Shown piece by piece: positions 7,464 to 18,849 of a stretch of DNA of 64,000 nucleotides. Position 1 is the first letter of the stretch. Each line of letters opens with the position of its first letter. The notes under the pieces were generated by a model. The model saw only the letters and a program-made list of their open reading frames with translations. It was not told the DNA's origin and did not search any database. The position numbers and the translations under genes are program-made. Origin of the DNA: Actinomadura meyerae (lineage in GTDB: Bacteria > Actinomycetota > Actinomycetes > Streptosporangiales > Streptosporangiaceae); the NCBI RefSeq assembly GCF_900188445.1, contig NZ_FZOR01000024.1:1-64000 (forward strand), read 5' to 3'.

Positions 7464-9341
7464 ATGGGTAGAGCAGTCGGCATAGACCTCGGCACCACCA
7501 ACTCGGTCATCGCGGCGACGGAAGGCGGCGAACCCCGGGTCCTCCCCAACGCGGAAGGGGCACGGACGACCCCGTCCGTGGTGGCCTTCACCGAACAGGG
7601 CGAGAGGCTGGTCGGCCAGCTGGCCCGGCGGCAGGCGATCCTGAACCCGAAAGGCACCATCACCTCCGCGAAGCGCTTCATCGGACGGCGCTACGAAGAG
7701 ATCGAGAGCGAGAAGGACGCCGTCTCCTTCGACGTGGTCGCGGGGCCGGACGGGACGGCGCGCTTCGACGTGCGCGGCAAGCAGTACGCGCCAGAGGAGA
7801 TCTCGGCCCAGGTACTGCGCAAACTGGCGGACGACGCCGCGAAGTCGCTCGGCGAGAAGGTCACCGAGGCGGTCATCACGGTGCCCGCCTACTTCAACGA
7901 CGCCCAGCGGCAGGCGACGAGCGACGCCGGGAAGATCGCCGGGCTGGAGGTCCTGCGCATCATCAACGAGCCCACGGCGGCGGCACTGGCCTACGGTCTC
8001 GACAAGAAGGCCGACGAGACCGTCCTGGTCTTCGACCTCGGCGGCGGCACGTTCGACGTCAGCCTGCTGAACATCGGGGACGACGTGGTGGAGGTCCGCG
8101 CCACCTCCGGTGACGGCCACCTCGGCGGCGACGATTTCGACCGCCGGATCGTCGACCACCTCGCCGATGACTTCCAGCGGGAGAACGGGATCGACCTCCG
8201 CGCGGACCCGCAGGCCCTGCAGCGGCTGTTCGAGGCCGCCGAGAAGGCCAAGGTCGAGTTGTCCACGGTGTCGCAGACACAGATCAGCCTGCCGTTCATC
8301 ACGGCCGACGCCAGCGGCCCGAAGCACCTCAACGCCTCGCTGATGCGCTCCACGTTCGAGCAGATCACCGCGGACCTGATCGAGCGCTGCGTCGGCCCGG
8401 TGGAACGGGCGATGAGCGATGCCAAGGTCACCGCCGACGACATCGACGAGGTCATCATGGTCGGCGGGTCCACCCGGATCCCGGCAGTGCAGGGCCTCGT
8501 CCGCCGGCTGACCGGCGGCAAGGACCCCAACATGTCCGTCAACCCCGACGAGGTCGTGGCGCTGGGCGCCGCGATCCAGGCCGGCGTCCTCAAGGGCGAG
8601 GTCAAGGACGTCCTGCTGCTCGACGTCACCCCTCTGTCGCTCGGCGTGGAGACCATGGGCGGGGTGATGACCAAGATCATCGAGCGCAACACCACCATCC
8701 CGGCCCGCAGGACCGAGACCTTCAGCACCGCCGAGGACAACCAGAACGCGGTCGACATCGTGGTCCTGCAGGGTGAGCGGGAACGCGCCGCCGACAACCG
8801 GGTGCTCGGCCGCTTCCGGCTGGAGAACATCCGCCCCGCACCGCGCGGCGAACCGCAGATCGAGGTGACCTTCGACATCGACGCCAACGGCATCCTCAAC
8901 GTCTCCGCGCGCGACAAGGACACCGGCGCCGAGCAGCGCATCACGATCAGCCAGAGCTCGAACCTCGACGAGAGCGAGGTCGAGCGCATGATCGCCGATG
9001 CGGAGCAGCACCGGCAGGAGGACGCTCGGCTGCGCGAGCAGGTCGATGCGCGCAACGAGCTGGACTCGGCCGTCTACCAGGTCGAACGCCGGCTCGGCGA
9101 ACTCGGTGACACGGTCCCCGTGCACGAGAAGGCGAGGGCCGAGGGGCTGATGGAGGACGCCCGGCAGGCCGTCAAGGAGGAGGCGCCGCTGGATCGGCTG
9201 CGCTCGCTCACCTCCGAACTCCAGCAGATCCTGCACGGCTTGGGAACGACCAGCGGAGCGGGCGCCGGCGAGCGTGCCGCCGGGGCCAGGACGGAAGGCT
9301 CGGACGACGATGTCATCGATGCAGAATTCACCACGGAATGA
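7464..9341 (+). CDS. dnaK: molecular chaperone DnaK (Hsp70), 625 aa
   Basis: The Hsp70 chaperone uses ATP to hold and refold unfolded proteins in the cytoplasm. The N-terminus has the phosphate-1 loop GIDLGTTNSV. Further along are YFNDAQRQATSDAGKIAGL, the phosphate-2 loop VFDLGGGTFDVSLL and VGGSTRIPAVQ. The substrate domain begins near DVTPLSLGVETMGG, and the C-terminal lid is helical. Length is normal. The ATG at 7464 has GGAAGGA upstream. It heads a five-gene operon with grpE, dnaJ, a cbpM-like gene and clpB, all overlapping. Actinomycetes usually carry another dnaK-grpE-dnaJ-hspR operon, so this may be a second set; the rest of the genome is not visible. Confidence 0.96.
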   Translation: MGRAVGIDLGTTNSVIAATEGGEPRVLPNAEGARTTPSVVAFTEQGERLVGQLARRQAILNPKGTITSAKRFIGRRYEEIESEKDAVSFDVVAGPDGTARFDVRGKQYAPEEISAQVLRKLADDAAKSLGEKVTEAVITVPAYFNDAQRQATSDAGKIAGLEVLRIINEPTAAALAYGLDKKADETVLVFDLGGGTFDVSLLNIGDDVVEVRATSGDGHLGGDDFDRRIVDHLADDFQRENGIDLRADPQALQRLFEAAEKAKVELSTVSQTQISLPFITADASGPKHLNASLMRSTFEQITADLIERCVGPVERAMSDAKVTADDIDEVIMVGGSTRIPAVQGLVRRLTGGKDPNMSVNPDEVVALGAAIQAGVLKGEVKDVLLLDVTPLSLGVETMGGVMTKIIERNTTIPARRTETFSTAEDNQNAVDIVVLQGERERAADNRVLGRFRLENIRPAPRGEPQIEVTFDIDANGILNVSARDKDTGAEQRITISQSSNLDESEVERMIADAEQHRQEDARLREQVDARNELDSAVYQVERRLGELGDTVPVHEKARAEGLMEDARQAVKEEAPLDRLRSLTSELQQILHGLGTTSGAGAGERAAGARTEGSDDDVIDAEFTTE

Positions 9342-9879
9342 GCAGTCCGGGCAGTCGGCCGACCAGGACCGCCCACCGGAGCAGCCTGAACGGGAAGGCG
9401 CCGCCGAGGCGGCCGGCCCGGATCCCGAAGAGGTCGAGCGGCTCAGGGCGCGGGTCGAGGAACTCGAGGACCTCTGGCGGCGCGCGCTCGCCGATCTCGA
9501 CAACCTGCGCAAGCGCATGACGCGTGAACTGGAGGCGCAGCGCCGTGCCCAGCGGGCGGAGGTCACCGCGGCGTGGCTGCCCGTTGTCGACGATCTGGAA
9601 CGCGCGCTGGAGCACGCCGAGGCGGACCCGGCGAGCATCCTCGAGGGGGTTCGCAGCGTCCGGGACCGTGCGGTGGCGACGCTGCGCGACCTGGGCTATC
9701 CGCGTCGCGATGACGTGGGGGCTCCGTTCGACCCGGCCCGGCACTCGGCGGTCGGCGTGCGCACCGACACCGACGTGCCCCCCGGCACGGTGGTCGAGGT
9801 GCACCAGCCGGGCTACGGCGACGACGAGAACCAGTTGCGTCCGGCGCTGGTGTCGGTATCGGCCAGGGCCGGTGACTGA
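9310..9879 (+). CDS. grpE: GrpE nucleotide exchange factor, 189 aa
   Basis: GrpE releases ADP from DnaK so the chaperone cycle can continue. An acidic, Pro/Glu-rich N-terminal tail is followed by a long coiled coil (VERLRARVEELEDLWRRALA, then DLDNLRKRM). The compact beta domain ends with HQPGYGDDENQLRPALVSVS, close to the family's usual GY...G..LRPA.V.V motif. The start at ATG 9310 overlaps the end of dnaK by 32 bases; a second ATG lies at 9319. Its stop codon shares one base with the start of dnaJ. The order and overlaps show one transcription unit. Confidence 0.93.
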   Translation: MSSMQNSPRNEQSGQSADQDRPPEQPEREGAAEAAGPDPEEVERLRARVEELEDLWRRALADLDNLRKRMTRELEAQRRAQRAEVTAAWLPVVDDLERALEHAEADPASILEGVRSVRDRAVATLRDLGYPRRDDVGAPFDPARHSAVGVRTDTDVPPGTVVEVHQPGYGDDENQLRPALVSVSARAGD

Positions 9880-10826
9880 TGGCCGTCCAAGATCCGTACG
9901 AGGTGCTGGGCGTCCCCCGGGACGCCGGCCAGGACGAGATCCAGCGCGCCTACCGCAAGCTCGCCCGCGCCTATCACCCCGACATCAACAAGGACCCCGA
10001 AGCCGAGGATAAGTTCAAGGACGTCTCCGAGGCCTACGCCATCCTGTCCGATCCGGAGCAGCGCCGCCGCTACGACGCCTTCGGGCCCGACTTCCGGCGG
10101 GTTCCGGAGGACGTCGACCCGGACATGTGGGCGCGCACCCGCGCGGGCGCCGCCGCCGGCGCCGGCCGTGCCGGGCCCTACGCCACAGCAGGCGGCTACA
10201 CCGGCGGGTTCGGCGAGGACATCGACCTGGAGGACCTCTTCGGCGGGATCTTCGGCGGCCGCCGGCGGGGCGGCGGCCGCTGGTCCGCCTGGTCGCCCTC
10301 ACGCGGCGCCGACCAGGAGGCCGAGATCGAGATCAGCGTCGAGGAGGCGTACCAGGGGACCAGCCGCACCCTCACCCTCCAACGGCCGGAGGGCACGCGG
10401 AACCTCGACGTCACCATTCCCGCCGGTGTGACCCACGGGCAGCGCATCCGGCTGGCCGGCCAGGGCGGGAGCGGCGACACCGCCGGTGACCTCTACCTGG
10501 TGGTGCGGATCGCCCCGCACCCCCGCTACCGCGTCGAGGGGCGTGATGTGTACACCGATCTCCCGCTCGCTCCGTGGGAGGCCGCCCTCGGCACCACCGC
10601 GGGACTGCCCACGCCCGGCGGCGAGGCCAAGGTGAAGGTGCCTCCGGGCACGTCCAGCGGGCGGCGGCTCCGGCTGCGCGGCCGCGGGCTGCCCAACCCC
10701 CGCGGCGCCCCGGGCGACCTGTTCGCCGAGGTCCGGATCGTGGTGCCGCCCGAGCCGTCCGAAACGGAACGCCGGCTGTTCGAGGAGCTGGCCTCGGCAT
10801 CGCCGTTCGACCCGAGGAGATCGTGA
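9879..10826 (+). CDS. class II DnaJ / CbpA-type co-chaperone, 315 aa
   Basis: This J-domain protein stimulates the ATPase of DnaK and hands over substrates. The J domain covers residues 1-70 with the HPD motif at 33-35. A Gly-rich segment (about 85-145, including DLEDLFGGIFGG) follows, then two beta-sandwich substrate domains (EIEISVEEAYQG and DLPLAPWEAALG). The four CxxCxGxG zinc repeats of class I DnaJ are absent, so it is CbpA/DjlA-like rather than canonical DnaJ. It begins one base inside the grpE stop and ends in a TGA that overlaps the next ATG. Confidence 0.93.
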   Translation: MAVQDPYEVLGVPRDAGQDEIQRAYRKLARAYHPDINKDPEAEDKFKDVSEAYAILSDPEQRRRYDAFGPDFRRVPEDVDPDMWARTRAGAAAGAGRAGPYATAGGYTGGFGEDIDLEDLFGGIFGGRRRGGGRWSAWSPSRGADQEAEIEISVEEAYQGTSRTLTLQRPEGTRNLDVTIPAGVTHGQRIRLAGQGGSGDTAGDLYLVVRIAPHPRYRVEGRDVYTDLPLAPWEAALGTTAGLPTPGGEAKVKVPPGTSSGRRLRLRGRGLPNPRGAPGDLFAEVRIVVPPEPSETERRLFEELASASPFDPRRS

Positions 10827-11151
10827 TGGAGCATCTGCTGCCCGGCACGGTTTACGCCATCGTCCCCACCCGTCCGCGGGAGATGGACCTGGACGCCTTC
10901 GCCGACGCCGCCGGAGTCCATCCCGAGCTGGTACGCCGGCTGGTGCGTCTCGGCCTGCTGGAACCCCACCGCGACCGATCCGGCCGGCTCTGGTTCCCGC
11001 CCGCACAAGTCGCCGCGTACGCGCGCCTCGAGCGCCTGCGGACGGGGCTCTGCCTCAACTACGCCGCGCTGGGACTCGTCGTCGAACTACTGGACCGCAT
11101 CGCCGAACTCGAGCGGGAACTACGCGCCCGACACCACACCGGAGGCCGAAC

Positions 11152-11170
<19 letters not shown>
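10826..11170 (+). CDS. MerR-like chaperone modulator (CbpM/HspR-like), 114 aa
   Basis: The protein has a MerR-type winged helix at about 20-70 (LDAFADAAGVHPELVRRLVR, LGLLEPHRDRSGRLWF) and a C-terminal helix CLNYAALGLVVELLDRIAEL. CbpM modulates CbpA by binding its J domain, while the related HspR of actinobacteria represses dnaK operons with DnaK as co-repressor. Position directly after a CbpA-type dnaJ favours a CbpM-like role, but autoregulation is possible. The ATG at 10826 overlaps the dnaJ stop. Its own end overlaps clpB by 19 bases. It lacks the longer tail typical of HspR. Confidence 0.78.
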
Positions 11171-13767
<2,597 letters not shown>

Positions 13768-13785
13768 CCGTCCGGCCTCGCCGGC

Positions 13786-14745
13786 CTATTCGCGGCGGAC
13801 GTCGCCGGGGTTCTTGTCCGTGCGGACGCCGCGCCAGCTCGGGTGCCGCAGCCGGTCATCGGCGGTCCACTCCGCGAAGACGACCTCACCGACCAGCTCC
13901 GGCCGCACCCATCGGGCGTCCCGCGCATGCTGAGGCGGTACGTCGGAAACCGGCGGGTCGTCCTGCCGCAGCGGCGCGAGGCGCTCGGCGAGGTCGTCCA
14001 GGATCGCATCGGTGAAACCGGTGCCGACATGGCCGGCGTATCTCAGCCGTCCGCGCTCGTCGTTGACGGCCAGCAGAAGCGCGCCGATCCGGTCGGAGCG
14101 GCGGCCCTCCCCCGGCTTCCAGCCGACGACGACCACTTCCTGGGTCCGGAAGTTCTTCGTCTTGGTCCAGTCCCGGTGCCGTTTCCCCGGCCGGTACGGG
14201 GAGTCGACGCGTTTGGAGACCACGCCCTCCATGCCCAAACGGGACGACTCGGCGAAGGCCGTCGCGACGTCGTCGTGGGAATCGGTCGTCTTCCAGCGCG
14301 GCCCGTCCAGCCCGAGCCCCTGGAGGACCCGGCGCCTCTCGGCGTACGGCAGGGCGATCTGCGGCTCGTCGCCGCGGTGCAGCACATCGAAGATCATGTA
14401 AGAGACGGGGTTGGACCGGGCCAGAGCCTGGATGCGGTCTGGTTGACGCAAGTGCATCCGCGGGCCGAGCGCCTCGAACGACGGCCTGCCGTCCGGTCCG
14501 AAGGCCACGATCTCCCCGTCCAGCACCACCGGCCCGTCGACCGCGGCGGCGAGCGGGGCGAGCTCGGGCCACGCAACGGTGATGTCCTTGTCGTTACGCG
14601 ACATCAACTGCAACCGTTGGTCGCGGACATAGGCGACAGCGCGGACTCCGTCCCACTTCAACTCGGCCGCCCAGCCCTCCCCGGTCGGCAACGCTCCCAG
14701 CACGGCCAGCATCGGCGAATACATCGGCAGGCTCTCCACCACCAC
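13786..14745 (-). CDS. ATP-dependent DNA ligase (LigD ligase-domain type), 319 aa
   Basis: The protein seals DNA nicks with ATP and resembles the ligase domain of bacterial NHEJ LigD. The adenylated lysine sits in ELKWDGVR (K30 counted from GTG 14745). Other nucleotidyltransferase motifs are VVLDGEIVAF, YMIFDVLH, MEGVVSKRVDSPYRPG and WTKTKNF. An OB-fold domain follows from about residue 205. It is a stand-alone ligase with no polymerase or nuclease domain and no ku gene nearby. The start may instead be the ATG seven codons downstream (MYSPMLAVLG). It converges with clpB across 18 bases. Confidence 0.9.
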   Translation of the reverse strand: MVVESLPMYSPMLAVLGALPTGEGWAAELKWDGVRAVAYVRDQRLQLMSRNDKDITVAWPELAPLAAAVDGPVVLDGEIVAFGPDGRPSFEALGPRMHLRQPDRIQALARSNPVSYMIFDVLHRGDEPQIALPYAERRRVLQGLGLDGPRWKTTDSHDDVATAFAESSRLGMEGVVSKRVDSPYRPGKRHRDWTKTKNFRTQEVVVVGWKPGEGRRSDRIGALLLAVNDERGRLRYAGHVGTGFTDAILDDLAERLAPLRQDDPPVSDVPPQHARDARWVRPELVGEVVFAEWTADDRLRHPSWRGVRTDKNPGDVRRE

Positions 14746-14821
14746 GACCTACCGTCCAGGAGGCGATGGCATACCGGGCTACCGCAATGAACGGGGAAAT
14801 TCCGCGGTCGCCACCTGCCCA

Positions 14822-15905
14822 TCAGCGGGTGTCGCGCTTCCTCTGCTGTTCCAGGCGGCTGCGTTGACGGACCCCGTACGCGGATTCGCGCACGGCCGAC
14901 TCGTCCTCCAGCCCCGATCCGAGCGCACCGCCTGCCGTGGCCATGGACGTGGTGAGCCAGGCCATCGACAGATAGAAGCCCCACTCGGCCCCGTGGCCGA
15001 GGCTGGACTGTAGCGCGCTGCCGGTCAGCACCACGGGCACCAGCACGATCGTCAGCACGAAAACGGCCCCGTAAAGGCACAGGACACCGATCAGCAACGT
15101 GGCCAGAGTGACAGCGTTGTAGAGCTTGGCACGCGTGGCGATTGATGACGTCGTCCGGGCGTTCCCACAACCGATGGTCGATGATCAGCCAGGCCAGCAG
15201 GGCCGCGACCGCCAGCACCGCCAGCACCGCCAGCCGGATCGGACCGAGCGCATCGGTGATCTGCCAGACGCTGGCGTTGACCACCGCGAACGCGGCGGTC
15301 GCCAGCACCCCGGCGAGCGCCTTGGACAAGCCGGTGAACAGCCGCCAGGGCCGGTTCGCTCGGATCATGCCGGCCAGCAGCCGGAACCGGCCCAGCAACC
15401 CCGGCGTCACGTACCGCCGCCCAGTCCGATGGCCCGGATCAGCCCGGTGGACGGTGTACTCCTCCGCGAACCTCGGCGGCGTCCCGTCGTGGACCAGCGC
15501 GACCAGATCCACCACGCCACGGCGCGCCCGTCTCGCCCGAGAGAACCAGCCGAGTGCGGGAAGTGACAACAAGGCAACCTTCTCGGCCATGCTCACTTCC
15601 GCCAGAATCGGCTGAGTCCCCTGGCGGCGCGGCAGATCGGTCAAGAACACCGCGATGTCGTACCCATCGGGGAACTGACCGGCCAGGGCATCCGCCAGGC
15701 GTTCCGCCTCCACCTGCTCGTCAGCCGACAAGGCCCCGGTCCCGGCGTCGACCTCCCACTCCACCGGCGCCGCCGAGCGTTCCCGCATGTCGTCGGGCAG
15801 CGTCTCGGCGATCCGACGGACGATCTCCAACGGCAGTCCGGGATCAGCACGCAACACCACGCGCACCACGTTGTCGCCCGCCAACCCGCCGCTCCCCCCG
15901 GACAC
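14822..15905 (-). pseudogene. frameshifted membrane protein of unknown function
   Basis: Reading from GTG 15905, coding sense runs through a soluble N-terminal part (VVRVVLRADPGLPLEIVRRI, FPDGYDIAVFLTDLPRRQG) and two membrane segments up to LWERPDDVI. It then leaves frame near 15,130. Dropping one base there restores AKLYNAVTLATLLIGVLCLY and a further membrane segment, ending SRLEQQRKRDTR at 14822. Codon third positions confirm the switch. The rebuilt protein would be about 360 residues with four membrane helices. I do not recognise the family. It is either a recent pseudogene or a sequencing error. Confidence 0.7.
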
Positions 15906-16041
15906 GAACAGTTGAGAGACTTACCCGGAAAGGGCCACTGAAACGTCGCGCACGACCGCCTCGCCCCATTCCCCGACCGGACCCGTCGCCGCGGTCGTTC
16001 GCCCATCGCCCTCCCCTGGCCGAGCATGAGCGCTTACTTCT

Positions 16042-16722
16042 TCACCCCTGCCCGATACTCGTGACCAGGTTGACGGCGACCGCCAATATCCCTGTGCCGA
16101 AGGCGAACGCCAGCAGGGCATGCCCCAGGACGATCCGGCGGATCCGGGTGTCGGAGGGCTCGCCGTTGGAGACCGCGAACGACGTTCCGAGGCTGAAGGC
16201 CATATAGGCGAAATCGCTGTACGAGGGCGGCACGTCCTGCCGGAAATCGATGCCCCCTTCAGGTTCCTGGTAGTAGAGGCGGGCATATCGGAACGCGAAC
16301 ACGGTGTTCACCAGCGCCCAGGACAGGACAACGGCGGCGACGGTGAGAATGACCGCGGCGACCGAGAGCGCGTCCTGCCGACCGGCGTAGCGGATCTGGG
16401 CATCGGCCACGATGGCCAGGCTCGCCACCGAAGCCAGGAGCACCACTGTGTCGGTCGAACGGGCGTCGCCTTCCGCCTCGGCCAGTAGTTCGGTGCCGTC
16501 CGGTCCCTGCGGCCAGCTGATCCACCACACCCATGTCAAGACCGTGCTGGTGGCCAGGACCCACCCGACCAGCAGGCTCACGTCCGCGGCCCCGAGCGCA
16601 GCGGCCGCGGCGCCGCCGAGGACGCCCGCCCCGAACGACAGCACAAGCCTGCGCGCCGACAGCAACCGACCAGAGGACCCGGTCCCGTTCTCCTCAAGTG
16701 AGGGGTCGCGCGCGTCGCCCAC
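16042..16722 (-). CDS. DUF1345 membrane protein, 226 aa
   Basis: The protein matches DUF1345, small integral membrane proteins of unknown function. Five or six hydrophobic helices are visible. The family's best conserved part is PSYSDFAYMAFSLGTSFAVS followed by TRIRRIVLGHALLAFAFGT. The start is GTG 16722 with GGAGG a few bases upstream. No partner gene is obvious; the neighbouring membrane gene is frameshifted. Confidence 0.82.
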   Translation of the reverse strand: MGDARDPSLEENGTGSSGRLLSARRLVLSFGAGVLGGAAAAALGAADVSLLVGWVLATSTVLTWVWWISWPQGPDGTELLAEAEGDARSTDTVVLLASVASLAIVADAQIRYAGRQDALSVAAVILTVAAVVLSWALVNTVFAFRYARLYYQEPEGGIDFRQDVPPSYSDFAYMAFSLGTSFAVSNGEPSDTRIRRIVLGHALLAFAFGTGILAVAVNLVTSIGQG

Positions 16723-16838
16723 CTCGCCTCCAAACGATCAAAGGTCCCGAGGTTGCGGTGTACCGGCTTGGGTGACCTCGGCCGGCTCACAGGCCGGTAC
16801 CTGTGCACCATCGCGCCGTCGGCGACCGAACAGCCTCT

Positions 16839-17095
16839 TCACGATTCCGCTCCGGACATTGCTGAACGTGACCACGCAACTCCAGTGGTGTGCCCCGGCC
16901 CGCCGAACCGAACCCGTGCCCGAGCCATCCCGGGGGCCAGCTCGGCCAGTCGCGACTCGGCGGCCACGTCCGCGCGGTCCGCCCGTGACCGGCCTCGGCC
17001 CGCGCCCGCTCCAGCTCGTCCGCCCGCCGCGCGTCCGCCAACTCCCGGCGGCGCCGCAGCTCGCGCGCCAGCTCCTCCGGGTTGGTCGGCTCGTC
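16839..17095 (-). pseudogene. frameshifted remnant of a small unknown gene
   Basis: On the minus strand the coding sense starts near 17,095 with DEPTNPEELARELRRRRE, continues ELERARAEAGHG, then shifts frame near 16,975 to ADRADVAAESRLAELAPGM and ends AMSGAES with a stop at 16839. Third-position bases switch frame at the same point. Its front is cut where the integrase remnant begins. The charged helical sequence is typical of small plasmid or integrative-element proteins, but I recognise no family. Confidence 0.45.
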
Positions 17096-17230
17096 GTGCT
17101 GCTGTGTGAGCTGCGCAAGGGGCGCCCCGGCCGACCGTCCAAGTCGCTGACACTGGAGCAGGCCGAGGCCGTTCTCACCGCCGCCGAAAGCGCACGCCCA
17201 TGGCTGCGCGCGTATGTGGTGGCAGTTAGT
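17087..17230 (+). pseudogene. tyrosine integrase remnant
   Basis: The peptide VVLLCELRKGRPGRPSK plus SLTLEQAEAVLTAAE and AYVVAVS matches the segment of actinomycete phage and ICE integrases that joins the core-binding and catalytic domains (usually ...PKG..GRPSKSLTL.QA..LL.AA...). The catalytic Arg, His-x-x-Arg and Tyr are all missing because the match stops at about 17,230. The remnant points toward the 3' end of tRNA-Val(CAC) less than 100 bases away, the usual place for an integrase gene of a tRNA-targeting element. Confidence 0.75.
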
Positions 17231-17318
17231 CAGGCACTGAGCACTTCGGAGGCTGCAGAACGACGAAGAGGCCGCTTCCATATCCTGGAAGTGGCCTCTG
17301 ACCTCGGTGTCTTCGGGG

Positions 17319-17390
17319 TGGGCGATACTGGGTTCGAACCAGTGACCTCTTCGGTGTGAACGAAGCGCTCTCCCACTGAGCTAATCGCCC
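17319..17390 (-). tRNA. tRNA-Val (CAC)
   Basis: The 72-base minus-strand sequence folds with acceptor GGGCGAT/ATCGCCC and anticodon arm CTTCG-TTCACAC-CGAAG, giving anticodon CAC, plus a standard T arm with GGTTCGAACC. The 3' CCA is not encoded. Its 3' end faces the integrase remnant, so it is the likely attachment site of the decayed element to its left. Confidence 0.95.
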
Positions 17391-17422
17391 CGGTGTTCCG
17401 ATGACGGAAACTCTAGCGCATC

Positions 17423-18415
17423 TCAGGGGGTGGTCGCGCGCCGATATCGGTGATGCCAGGCGAGGAAGACGGCCGTGCAGATCAGGGCCCAGGCCGCCAG
17501 GGTGAGGAAGGGCTGCGCGCGCTGGTGGCCGGCGAAGTAGATGGCGGTGTGCTGGGCGTTGACCGAGGCGCCGGGCGGGAGCCAGCGGCCGATGGCGCCG
17601 AGGGGGGACGGCAGGAGGGGCCAGGAGACGGCGCCGCCGGAGGACGGGTTGCCGATCACGACCATGAGGCCCCAGGTGGGGATCAGGGCCCAGCGGCCGA
17701 TGAGGGCGTTGAACATCGTGAAGACCATGCCGCTGGTGAACATGGTGAGCGAGGAGATGGTCCAGGACTCCCGGAAGGGGAGGTGGAGGACGCCGAGGCC
17801 CTGGTCGACGACGACGCAGATCGCGAGGCCGCCGAGGACGGAGTAGGCGGCGGTGAAGGCGATGCGCGGGGCCGGGGTGAGGTCCTTCGCCTGCACGTTG
17901 AGCTGGATGGCGCCGACGAAGCCGATGATCACGGCGGCCAGGGAGATGTAGAAGATGGCGAGGCCCTGCGGGTCGGTGGGTTGCAGGGGCTTGACGTCGC
18001 GGACGGTGACGGGGACGCCGGCGGCCCGGCTCGCGGCGGGGGCCGCCTGGGTGAGGAGGCGGGCGACGGACGCGCCGGAGGCGCCGGCGGTGTCGAGGGT
18101 CGCCCGGGGGCCGTTCAGGACGACGATCGCGAAGGCGCGCTGTTCCTCGACGGCCTCCCGGGCATTGGCGTAGGACGGGTACCGCTGGACGGAGAAGGAG
18201 GCGTCCAGGCCCTCGTCGAGGGTCTTCAGGAAGGCGGCGGACTGGCCCTGGCCGGTTACGGCGACGGGGATGCGGCGGGGCGCCGGGTTGGCCATCGCGT
18301 AGCAGTAGGAGCCGGCGAACAGGCCCGCGGCGATGGTGAGGATGGCCAGGAGGACCGCGACCGCAAAGTACGGGGACGCGCGGAAGTCCGCCCAGCGACC
18401 GCGGATCGAGTGCAC
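17423..18415 (-). CDS. ABC-2/DUF3533-like membrane protein, 330 aa
   Basis: An N-terminal membrane segment (residues about 18-40) is followed by an extracytoplasmic part (RRIPVAVTGQGQSAAFLKTL and onwards) and then five or six C-terminal membrane helices (from about 155). This is the layout of DUF3533 and YhgE/Pip-like ABC-2 permease relatives. The exact substrate is unknown; export is likely. The start codon is GTG with no clear ribosome site, and an inverted repeat sits three bases upstream. It follows the PGPGW-family gene in the same direction at 26 bases. Confidence 0.72.
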   Translation of the reverse strand: MHSIRGRWADFRASPYFAVAVLLAILTIAAGLFAGSYCYAMANPAPRRIPVAVTGQGQSAAFLKTLDEGLDASFSVQRYPSYANAREAVEEQRAFAIVVLNGPRATLDTAGASGASVARLLTQAAPAASRAAGVPVTVRDVKPLQPTDPQGLAIFYISLAAVIIGFVGAIQLNVQAKDLTPAPRIAFTAAYSVLGGLAICVVVDQGLGVLHLPFRESWTISSLTMFTSGMVFTMFNALIGRWALIPTWGLMVVIGNPSSGGAVSWPLLPSPLGAIGRWLPPGASVNAQHTAIYFAGHQRAQPFLTLAAWALICTAVFLAWHHRYRRATTP

Positions 18416-18417
18416 AT

Positions 18418-18434
18418 CGTCACGTTATGTGACG
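18418..18434. promoter_or_regulatory. inverted repeat in short intergenic gap
   Basis: CGTCAC at 18418-18423 and GTGACG at 18429-18434 are exact complements around five bases. The repeat fills most of the 26-base gap between the two minus-strand membrane genes, directly before the GTG start, so an operator that overlaps the start is more likely than a terminator. Confidence 0.4.
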
Positions 18435-18441
18435 GGTCGGG

Positions 18442-18849
18442 TCAGGTCCAGAACGCGGGGTCCTCGATCTTCCAGGGCAGCGTGAGGCCGTAGATGCCGA
18501 GGTAGGCGGCCACGGCGGCGGCGAGCAGGACGGCGGTGACGGTGCCGAGGATGGTGTTGCGGCGGCGCTTGCGGGGGTCGAGGGCCTTCTCCTTGGCGCG
18601 GTCCGCGGCGGTCTTGGCGCGGTGGAGGGCGCGCTGCGCCCAGGCGAACTCGGTGGCGAGGATCGCGAGCCCGACGATGATGCCGAGGAGGCCGGGGCCG
18701 GGGGTGACCATCATGACCAGTCCGCCGACGAGGACGGTGGCCCCGACGGCGAAGACGCCGGCGCGCCAGGCGGTGTTCAGCAGCGGGTTGCGCCGGACCC
18801 GGTCGCGGAAGCGGTGGAGCCGGCCGTCCTTTTCATGATTGCTTGCCAC
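18442..18849 (-). CDS. PGPGW-family (TIGR02611-like) membrane protein, 135 aa
   Basis: The protein has the hallmark VMMVTPGPGLLGIIVGLAIL, in which the PGPG turn lies between two membrane helices, and the flanking FAWAQRALHRAK stretch. A third hydrophobic helix follows near 105-125. The family is common in actinobacteria; the function is unknown. The start is GTG 18849. It sits upstream of the ABC-2-like gene in the same direction and is divergent from ssgB. Confidence 0.82.
   Translation of the reverse strand: MASNHEKDGRLHRFRDRVRRNPLLNTAWRAGVFAVGATVLVGGLVMMVTPGPGLLGIIVGLAILATEFAWAQRALHRAKTAADRAKEKALDPRKRRRNTILGTVTAVLLAAAVAAYLGIYGLTLPWKIEDPAFWT

Larger units (their letters stand above)
16723..17318. 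other. decayed segment between DUF1345 gene and tRNA-Val
   Basis: No intact gene lies in these 596 bases. Two broken genes meet near 17,090: a frameshifted minus-strand remnant and a plus-strand tyrosine integrase remnant. From 17,231 to 17,318 I see no coding sense. The composition suggests the worn end of an integrated element. Confidence 0.6.

Noticed and set aside
7290..9638. Long open frame on the minus strand opposite dnaK and grpE
   Set aside because: It mirrors dnaK and grpE, whose families are certain. Such shadows are common at this GC content.
13786..14745. Complete NHEJ system
   Set aside because: Only the ligase is present; no ku gene and no LigD polymerase domain lie in the window.
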